Below, piece after piece: positions 43,834 to 51,300 of a stretch of DNA of 64,000 bases; positions within the stretch are counted from its first letter, which is position 1, and each line of letters starts with the position of its first letter. Made by a program: the position numbers and the translations under genes. The stretch is from positions 1-64,000 of the forward strand of contig JAJPHL010000066.1 in NCBI GenBank assembly GCA_021325275.1. Reading direction: 5' to 3'. The stretch is from Terriglobia bacterium (GTDB lineage Bacteria; Acidobacteriota; Terriglobia; JAJPHL01). Under the pieces are notes generated by a model, which was not told the DNA's origin, searched no databases, and was given only the letters and a program-made list of their open reading frames with translations.

Positions 43834-46101
43834 CTATATCTTTTGATCGGCCTTGTCAATATCTTTTGATCGCTTCAGGGCAAAAAGTTCGTTAAGATAG
43901 GTTAAGGCGTAGAAATCGCCGGTTTCAACGTTATAGGTAAGCGCGTTGGTCACTGCGTCGGGGAGCTGGTGGGTCCCGGTGATTTCGTCGGTGACGCGAT
44001 CGATTTCATACACGATGCCGTTGCAAGCGCCAAAATAAATGCGCCCTTCGAGCAATCGCGGCGGACCAAACACCTTCGATGCCGCGAAAATCTTGCGTTT
44101 CAGCACGCGCCGCGCGAGGTCGAGCACATAAAGATATTTGTCCGTTGATCCAACGTACGCTTTATCGTCGACAACCAGCGGCACCGTGTAAATCGTGTTG
44201 TCCGTTTTCAACGACCACACTTCCCTGCCCGTCTCCACGTCGATCACATAGATGCAGCCGTCGGCACAACCGGTGACGACATGTCCGCGCTGCACATCAA
44301 ACGCCGGCGCGTGGCGAATCGACCCTTTGGTTTCGAAGCGCCACTTCACGCCACCTGTCGATGCGTCAAAAAGCCACATCTCGTTGTCGTTGCTGCCGCA
44401 CGCGACTAATTGACGCTCCGGCCAATACGCGGGAGACGCATGGGTGTAGCGTTTCGTCATGTGCTCCCAAACTTTTTCGCCGGAGTCCATGCGCAGCGCG
44501 GCGATGCTGCCGCGTTTTCCCTCCACCGCGAACTCCAGGCCGATAAAGAGCATGCCCAACTCCGGGGCGAGAGCAGGAGAGGACCCGACCCAATCGGCGC
44601 CGATAAATCGCCACAGTTCGCATCCGGTTTCGGCATCAAGGCAATAAACGTTGCCATCGTAACTGCCGAAATAGACTTTTCCTTCACGCAACGCGGGACT
44701 CGACCAGAGATTCTTGTGTCCCTTGGAGTGAACCGTGAATTTCCAGACAGGCGTCCCGTCCCGAGCATCGAGGCACCAGAAGATTCCGGAATCGCTGCCG
44801 AAATAGACGCGCTTTCCGTCGGTGGCCGGAAAGGATTTCGGAACGCGATGAAAGAAATTAGGATCGGGCGAAGCGAAGCGCCAGCGATTTTCGAACGTCG
44901 CCAGGGGCCGCGGCGCCGCTTTCTCCACGGAGAGCCCAAATTCATCGAGACGAAACGCCGCGCGAACGGGAATCGCGCGCCTTGCTCGCCACAGCCGGCC
45001 CTCGGCGCTCTCGTAATCGATCAGCACGAACACCGACGAAATCGCTTGACCTGACTGCTCCAGCACCACGCGAGCTTTTTCCATGCTGCGTCCGGAATTC
45101 AGCAGATCGTCGACCATCACGATTGGCTCGGGCGTCAGCGATCCTTCGATGGAGCCGCCGGCGCCGTAGGTCTTGCGCTCCTTGCGAATCAAAAAACCGT
45201 TCACGGGTGTGCCTCGCCCGAGCGACTTCAGTAGAATCGCCGACAGCAGCGGAATCGCGGCGGTTTCAAGCGCACCCACTTGAAACGGCAGCATTCCGGC
45301 ACACTCCTGCCAGAAAAGTTCGGCGGCGGCGTCAAGAAGTCTCGCATCCATGAAAACGCGCCGCAGATCGATGAGCCAATCGTAGTTGTTTCCGCTGGGA
45401 GAAATCAGGCGTTGCTTCTCGCCTCGCAGAATCGCGCGCTCGCGAATCGCCGACGCGATCAGATCGCGCGGAGAAGAAGCCGGCGAAGCCGAAGGCGGCG
45501 CGGGCTTCGGAGACTTCACAGCCGCCGTCGCCGGCAAAAGAATCGCGTTCACCGCGACGTCGCGGTATTCTTCCGGCAGCAGATCGAAAATGTAGTGGAT
45601 GCGCCACTGGTCCGATTCGTTGTAAGCCTCGTGATACTGCTTGTTGTCGAACCACCACAGTTCGCCTTCCTTCATGCGCACCGTTTCGCCGCCGCTCATC
45701 AGCACGCTTCCGGTGGCGCTTCGCAGCACCAAATGAAAGCGGTCGCGCAAAAAGTAATACGATCCCTGATCGATGTGGCGGAAAACCTGGGTCTGCGGCT
45801 TCAATCGCACGATCGTGGCGCGAGAAAGATGGCAATGCATTTCCTGTGCGAACTCGGTCATGAACGCCAACGCTTTGGGAAAGGATTGCGCCACCGGAGT
45901 GAGCCGGCATTCCTGATTCTCGTTGACCGGCAAGTCGGGCCGCGGAACCGCGGAGCTCAAGAAAATGGTATTGGTATCGCGCTGAACGCGAATCTTCTCC
46001 TGGCGGCTGGTGTCGATCAGCCACGCTTGTTCGTTGGAATCGATTTCCGCCAGCAGCGGAGCCACATCGACGCCGGAACGGATGAGTTTGAAGTAGTTCA
46101 A
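43834..46101 (-). CDS. Three-domain fusion: Asp/Asn beta-hydroxylase, OPRT-like phosphoribosyltransferase, PQQ-type propeller
   Basis: A 755-residue protein from TTG 46101 (TAAGG 7 nt upstream). Residues 1-180 are an aspartyl/asparaginyl beta-hydroxylase domain with the iron facial triad visible: H109 and D111 (FRHIDQGSYY), H157 (QYHEAYNES) and R167 for 2-oxoglutarate. A Pro/Ala linker follows at about 195-212. Residues 212-390 are an orotate-phosphoribosyltransferase-like domain with LIRKERKTYGAGGSIEG (304-320) and the PRPP loop IVMVDDLLNSGRS (327-339). From about 405 to 745 it is a PQQ-type beta-propeller with repeats such as GKVYFGSYDGNVYCLDAETG. It has no signal peptide, so it is cytoplasmic. 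The joint function is unknown; hydroxylation plus ribosylation of a peptide is one possibility. It starts 9 nt after the neighbouring propeller gene ends. Confidence 0.85.
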   Translation of the reverse strand: MNYFKLIRSGVDVAPLLAEIDSNEQAWLIDTSRQEKIRVQRDTNTIFLSSAVPRPDLPVNENQECRLTPVAQSFPKALAFMTEFAQEMHCHLSRATIVRLKPQTQVFRHIDQGSYYFLRDRFHLVLRSATGSVLMSGGETVRMKEGELWWFDNKQYHEAYNESDQWRIHYIFDLLPEEYRDVAVNAILLPATAAVKSPKPAPPSASPASSPRDLIASAIRERAILRGEKQRLISPSGNNYDWLIDLRRVFMDARLLDAAAELFWQECAGMLPFQVGALETAAIPLLSAILLKSLGRGTPVNGFLIRKERKTYGAGGSIEGSLTPEPIVMVDDLLNSGRSMEKARVVLEQSGQAISSVFVLIDYESAEGRLWRARRAIPVRAAFRLDEFGLSVEKAAPRPLATFENRWRFASPDPNFFHRVPKSFPATDGKRVYFGSDSGIFWCLDARDGTPVWKFTVHSKGHKNLWSSPALREGKVYFGSYDGNVYCLDAETGCELWRFIGADWVGSSPALAPELGMLFIGLEFAVEGKRGSIAALRMDSGEKVWEHMTKRYTHASPAYWPERQLVACGSNDNEMWLFDASTGGVKWRFETKGSIRHAPAFDVQRGHVVTGCADGCIYVIDVETGREVWSLKTDNTIYTVPLVVDDKAYVGSTDKYLYVLDLARRVLKRKIFAASKVFGPPRLLEGRIYFGACNGIVYEIDRVTDEITGTHQLPDAVTNALTYNVETGDFYALTYLNELFALKRSKDIDKADQKI

Positions 46102-46110
46102 CGGAAAACC

Positions 46111-47229
46111 TTAGTAATCGACGGCGTTGGCGCGCACTCCCATCCCAAAGTCGCTGTAATAGTCGCCGGCCTCGTCGACCCTTTGCAATCCGCTGCCGAC
46201 CCAATCGCGCGAGATGTGCGCGAGTTGGCACGTGCTCAGTTCGGTGACATACCAGCCGTGCTTCGCCGGAAGCACGCGATGACTCTTACACGCCACGGTG
46301 GGAAGCGCAGCCGAGGCCTCGGTGTTCACAGCGGAAAACGAGGGATCGAACGTCACGCGAATCACGGCGTCGATGGTGGATGGAGAAACGATGGATGACG
46401 CGAGCAGCAGCAAGCTCGGCGTTTGTTCCGGCTCCCCGCATTCCCAAGCGAGATGCAGCAGTCCCGCGTTTTTCCACGCGCTCGCCGCGAGATGATACCA
46501 ATCGATAGTGGGTGTGCCCGTCTTATCGACGCGAATCCGCCCGAAAGTCCCCGTGCCGGACGCTCCGCCGATCAGCACGAACCACACATTGCCGTCGGGA
46601 CCTGCGACCATGCCTACCGGTGTCGAACCCATATTCGCGGGAATCGCGATTTGTCCCGTTTCGCCCTTGGTTGGATTGATCCACATGATGTTGGAAGAAG
46701 AATCCTCGGTCGCGAAGATCAGTCCTCCGCTCTTGTGCACCGCCGTAAAGATCGGCCGCCGTAAAGCGGGATACACGGCGAACGGCTGCGCGGCCGCGGT
46801 ATCGATCCGGACAACCTGACATCCATCTTTCACGGAAACCCAAAGCGTCGACCCGTCTTCGATGACTCCATGCGGTCCATGCGCCGCGACCGGCAGTGTG
46901 TACGTTTTCTTGACAACCGGAGCGCTGTCGACGTTTTTTGCGACGGGATCGATCAGGACGATTTGCGAAGTGAATTGCAGCGTGGCCCAAACCATTCCGG
47001 GATGTTCACGCGACGCAAAGAGTCCGTGGAGACCGTCGCCCGGATTCCCGATGAGATGCGCGGCGGCGCGCACGGGCGCCCCGGTGGCGGGATCAAGCGA
47101 CACTTTGACGAGTTTGCTGTTGGTCTGTTGAGAAATCACCAGCATGTTAGCGCCGGGAATCTCCACAATCTCGTGAGTCTGCGCCGCGGCAGGCAACGGG
47201 TATTCGCGAACCAGTTTGGTTGGGGTCAT
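46111..47229 (-). CDS. Vgb/SMP-30-like beta-propeller protein, partner of the three-domain fusion
   Basis: A 372-residue protein with no signal peptide. Repeated strands such as HEIVEIPGANMLVISQQTNS, GPHGVIEDGSTLWVSVKDG and PVGMVAGPDGNVWFVLIGG are typical of virginiamycin-B-lyase-like or SMP-30-type propellers. No lyase metal ligands can be confirmed by eye, and antibiotic inactivation should not be assumed. Its stop is 9 nt from the start of the three-domain fusion, so both are made from one transcript and may form a complex. A TACAAT box 6 nt before the ATG predicts a leaderless mRNA. Confidence 0.78.
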   Translation of the reverse strand: MTPTKLVREYPLPAAAQTHEIVEIPGANMLVISQQTNSKLVKVSLDPATGAPVRAAAHLIGNPGDGLHGLFASREHPGMVWATLQFTSQIVLIDPVAKNVDSAPVVKKTYTLPVAAHGPHGVIEDGSTLWVSVKDGCQVVRIDTAAAQPFAVYPALRRPIFTAVHKSGGLIFATEDSSSNIMWINPTKGETGQIAIPANMGSTPVGMVAGPDGNVWFVLIGGASGTGTFGRIRVDKTGTPTIDWYHLAASAWKNAGLLHLAWECGEPEQTPSLLLLASSIVSPSTIDAVIRVTFDPSFSAVNTEASAALPTVACKSHRVLPAKHGWYVTELSTCQLAHISRDWVGSGLQRVDEAGDYYSDFGMGVRANAVDY

Positions 47230-47235
47230 TCGGCG

Positions 47236-47241
47236 ATTGTA
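47236..47241 (-). promoter_or_regulatory. -10 box of a predicted leaderless transcript
   Basis: On the minus strand TACAAT lies 6 nt before the ATG at 47229, with no Shine-Dalgarno. Transcription would start at or near the start codon of the propeller gene and continue into the three-domain fusion. Confidence 0.5.
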
Positions 47242-47289
47242 CTACCGGAAAATCGCTGCCGAAAGGCGATTGCGCGTTTTGACGCAGGA

Positions 47290-47658
47290 CTAGTGAATGA
47301 AGACGTGCTCGATGTTGCTTCCGCGCAAATAGAGCTTGTCGACGTGCGCAATTCCGTCCGCGCCAATGGAAGTCTCAAGACGCGTGACCGGAGACTCGAG
47401 CGCCATTTCCCGGCCTTCGCAAATTTGCGCCAGATCCAAAACGTCGCCGGAGACGCTGGTGATGCGAATGACGACATGGTCGCAGTCGATGGTGTACTTC
47501 CCTGCTTTCAACAAAGTGGTGCCGAACATCGTATCGGAGCTCAAGACGATCTCCGTGTGCACTTTCTTGTGATGAAGAACGGGATGTTCGGGTTGCTCTT
47601 GCGCAAATGCAGGCGCGGCGAGAATCAACAGAGCGATGGCGAGAATTGCTTTTGGCAT
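47290..47658 (-). CDS. Small exported beta-rich protein, function unknown
   Basis: A 122-residue product from ATG 47658, preceded by AGGAGGCGG. Signal peptide AILAIALLILAAPAFAQE. The mature part contains MFGTTLLKAGKYTIDCDHVV, close to the LPAGKYTVEC pattern of many small exported Acidobacteria proteins, and a His-rich start (HPVLHHKKVH). Function unknown. It is divergent from the 47744 gene. Confidence 0.7.
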   Translation of the reverse strand: MPKAILAIALLILAAPAFAQEQPEHPVLHHKKVHTEIVLSSDTMFGTTLLKAGKYTIDCDHVVIRITSVSGDVLDLAQICEGREMALESPVTRLETSIGADGIAHVDKLYLRGSNIEHVFIH

Positions 47659-47743
47659 ACTCCGCCTCCTGTGTCTGACTAGGCACGCGACGTGCCAGAG
47701 CTTGCGGCACGCGAATTGCATCAGCAACCGTGGAGGTGTTGCA

Positions 47744-48190
47744 ATGAGACGATTCTTATCCTTGTTCGTTTTGTTGGTGTTGGCGATGCCGTTGGTGTCG
47801 CAATCCAACAAGCCTTCCCTCGATCAGCTCATGGCGAGCAAGAAACAAGCGGAAAAAGCCGCAATCATCATGCGTGAAATCACGCAGGTCGACTACCGCG
47901 CCGCAATGGACATTCCCGCCGGCGATGGACTCTTCATCTACGACGGTCAAGTGTTGGCGTCCACGTATCACGCCGCAGCCAAGAGCGGAATTGCGGTGAA
48001 GGCCGGCCAAAGTGTGAAGGTCACGCAAATCCGCCTGCTTGACTTCGGTGTCCAAATTTACGTCGGCGACAATTGCGCCATGATCGGCTACACCGACAAG
48101 TTCGTGACCACGGAAAAGACGGACGCGGAAATCACGTTGCTCGTGAAAAAGACCTTGGCCGCGATGTTCGAAGCGGTCCCGAGATCGTAG
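47744..48190 (+). CDS. Exported protein of unknown function
   Basis: A 148-residue product from ATG 47744 with GTGGAGGTG upstream. Signal peptide FLSLFVLLVLAMPLVSQS. The mature protein contains VDYRAAMDIPAGDGLFIYDG and KVTQIRLLDFGVQIYVGDNC, suggesting a small SH3-like or beta-barrel domain. No family recognised. A pair of hairpins follows its stop. Confidence 0.65.
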   Translation: MRRFLSLFVLLVLAMPLVSQSNKPSLDQLMASKKQAEKAAIIMREITQVDYRAAMDIPAGDGLFIYDGQVLASTYHAAAKSGIAVKAGQSVKVTQIRLLDFGVQIYVGDNCAMIGYTDKFVTTEKTDAEITLLVKKTLAAMFEAVPRS

Positions 48191-48217
48191 GAAAGGAGAC
48201 TCCTCCACGCTCGAAAC

Positions 48218-48297
48218 GCATGGGCGGGCCAGTTGGGGGCAACGGGCCGCCCATGCCGCGGGCGTTCCGCTGCCTGCCGGCAACGTCTCTGGCAGGC
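48218..48297 (+). terminator. Two consecutive hairpins after the 47744 gene
   Basis: GCATGGGCGG (48218-48227) pairs with CCGCCCATGC (48247-48256), and GCCTGCC (48272-48278) pairs with GGCAGGC (48291-48297). They lie between the stop at 48190 and the promoter of the next gene. No T tract follows, so termination is likely but not proven. Confidence 0.5.
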
Positions 48298-48317
48298 GAT
48301 CGATTTCGGATCGGTGG

Positions 48318-48323
48318 TATAGT
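48318..48323 (+). promoter_or_regulatory. -10 box of the TPR/C39 gene
   Basis: TATAGT lies 9 nt before the ATG at 48333. There is no Shine-Dalgarno, so a leaderless or near-leaderless transcript is expected. No clear -35 box is seen. Confidence 0.45.
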
Positions 48324-48332
48324 CCCGCTCTG

Positions 48333-51300
48333 ATGCCCTCGCCGCAGAAAACGGAGTCCCTGCGAGATCTTGCACGGTGGCAAGACCTCTATCGCAGAAA
48401 CCGCTTCCTGGAGCTTTATCAAGCGACGCAGGAATACTGGCGCGCCACCACTGCCATCGACGAACTTTCGGTTGAAGAGCTGATTTTCGGTGCGCGGCTC
48501 GCGCATCGCCTTGGCGGTCACAAACTCGGGCGATTCTTGTTTCGCCACGCGCGCCGGCGCGATCCCAACAAACCGATAGTCCGATACTTCACGCGGGACG
48601 TCGTGCATCCGCGCCGTCACACACTCGATCAACTGGCGGAGTTTGAGGCGTGCCCCGATCTCGGCGGCGACGACGTCGCCCTTCGAGCCTCGTGGTTCGC
48701 GGTGCAAGCCACTGCCTGGGCAGAACTACGGGATTTCACGCGGGCCTTTCAGTGGATCGATCGCGCGTTGGCGCTGAATCCCGACGACGATTGGATCCTC
48801 TCGTGCCAGTCGGCCGTGCTGGCGCAGGCGGATCGCCGCGAAGAAGCGTTGGCCACGGCGGAACGCGCGCACGCGATTCACGTTTCGTTCTATTCCGCCG
48901 CGGCGTTGGGACAGTCTCTGCTCGCCTTGGGACGCATCGAGGAAGCCGCGCAGCGCGTGGGCGCGGCCGCCGGCGACGGCTGCGAATCCCAGGAGATTGC
49001 CAGCGCGGCGGCGTGGTACGCATGCGCATACGCGGAGCTGCTGGAAGGACCGGCGAGAAACGCCCAGCTTGCTCGCGCGGAGGAGCTCGTCACCGCCGCG
49101 GAACGCTATGCGCCGCTCGCCGATCGCTACGTGAAAACGCAGTTCGCGCGAATGCGCGTGGACCTCGCGGAACTCTCCAACGATCACGCCGCGATGGACA
49201 GGTGGTTGCGTGAAGCGCGCGCGCCATATTACGGCAAAATCCTGGCCAACTTGCGGGAACGTCCCGGGCGAAAACGCATTCTTCTGCCGTATCGGCGTGA
49301 AGTTCAAACCTACATGACGTGTCTGCCGACGAGCATGTCGTCGGCGCTCTCCGCGCAAGGCATCGAGTTGAGCTCGCGCGAGATGGCCGACGACGTCACC
49401 GCCGGTGGAACCTACGGATGGGCGGCCGCCGATTGGCTGCGCGGCCGCGGCTTTGCGACGCGATTTTTTCAAGTCACGCCGGATGTCGCGGCGACCCTCG
49501 TTCGCCGCGGCCTTTCCTTCGTGATGAGCTGGGAAGGCGACGATTTCGCGCACGCCGTCGCAGTCGTGGGAGTGGATGAAGGCGAAGGAACGCTGTTGAT
49601 CCACGACCCCGGGCATTTCCGCATGTCGGCGTGTTTGCTGGAGAGTCTGGAGGATGGACAAGCGCCCGAAGGTCCGCGTGGATTGATCGCGGTGCCGCAG
49701 GAGCAACGCGCATTGCTCGACGAGTTGCTGCCGGCGGACGCGGCGGCCTCCGACTTGCTGGAGGGCCGCTACAAAGCCATGCAACTCGGCGGCCCCTCGG
49801 CGGCGCGGCCGATCACCGCGGAAGCAGTCGCGCGTTTTCCTCAACATCCGCTCACGCGCTTGATGCAAGCGCTGCAAGACGACGCCGAAGGCCGCTCGGG
49901 TGACGCGCTGCAGGGATATCAGGCCTTGCTCGCGGAGTTTCCGAATTGCGCATCGATCCGCGCCAAACTCATGAGCTCATGCCACGCGACGGGCAACACC
50001 ACGCTCGTGGTTCAGGCGTTGCGCGACGTCGTGGAGCGCGGAGTCCTTCCCGGCGTCAGCGCCGCGCAGCAATGGATCTATCCGCCGGATCGCTACGTTT
50101 GCGAGTACGCGGACATGCTGCGACAGTCGAAGGCCACGCGCGACGAGGCGCGTTCGCTGCTCAACGGCGTGCTGCGAAGAAGTCCGACATCGGCCTCGGC
50201 GTGGCACGTCCTGGGCGATCTTCTCTGGGATGAAAACAATCGCGAGCTGGCCGCGACGTGTTATCGCCTGGCGTGCTGCAACGCGCCCAACAACGAACAC
50301 TATGCACGCACGTACTGCAACACGCTCGCCACTGCCGGAAAGGAAGCGGAGGGATTTCAATACCTGGAAGATCGCGCCACGCAATCGGCGACGTCGCCCT
50401 TGGCCGCGCCTCTGTGGATCACGTGGATCAGCGCGCTCGAAGACTTCGGTCATCCCGAGCGTGCGATCACGGCGTGCAATTGCGCGCTCGATCTGTACGG
50501 CGACGAAGTGAATCTGCTGCAATTCGCGGTGCCATTCTTCGCGCGCATGGGCGATTGGGAGCGCGCGGAATCGACGCTCGCGCATTTGGAATCGGCGGGT
50601 AACGCCGCATCGTTTCATTTTGCGGCGTCGCATTTTCACGGAATGCGCGCCGATCTTCCGGCGGCGCTCGAACACGCCGAAGCGTGGCTTCAGGAATCGC
50701 CGCAAAGCATGTCGGCACGCCGCCGCGTGTTGGAATTGATTCTCCAACGCGACGGATCGAAGGCGTCGGTGGCGCTGAAATCGAAATGGCTGGCGGAACA
50801 TCCGCATCATTCCGAATTCGAGGAGCTTTTCTGCTCGACTGAAGGCGACAACGTCGACTTGTGGAGAAAGTATCTCCTCTTGCGGCGCCGCGTGCGCCGC
50901 AATCGCGAAGACGGTTGGGCGTGGCGCGAAATGGGGTTGCTGATGATCGGGCATTTCAAGACGTCCACCGACCGCCGGCGCTCCCGGATGCGCGAAATGA
51001 TCCGCCGATGCCTGGAAGAGTGCGACCGCACGTCCGCGGGCATGGGAATCACGATTCGCCTGCAGGCCTACTGGCAAACCGTGCAGGGGGAGTGGCAAAA
51101 CGCGCTTCTTCTGTGGCTCGAAGCGATCGAACGCGAACCGGACAATCTGTGGGCGTACCAGGAAGCCTGGAATTGCAGCTCGCGAGGCCAGCGTTCCGAT
51201 CAGGAGCAGGCGTGGCAACGCATGGAGCGCGCGTTGTTCACCAATGCTGGTCATCTTTGGCAGGCCGCTGAACTGATCGACGCTTACTCGGCAAGATTTG

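Noticed and set aside
46111-47229. Calling this gene an antibiotic-resistance lyase (virginiamycin B lyase)
   Set aside because: Only the propeller fold is recognisable; the catalytic residues cannot be confirmed and the operon context points elsewhere.
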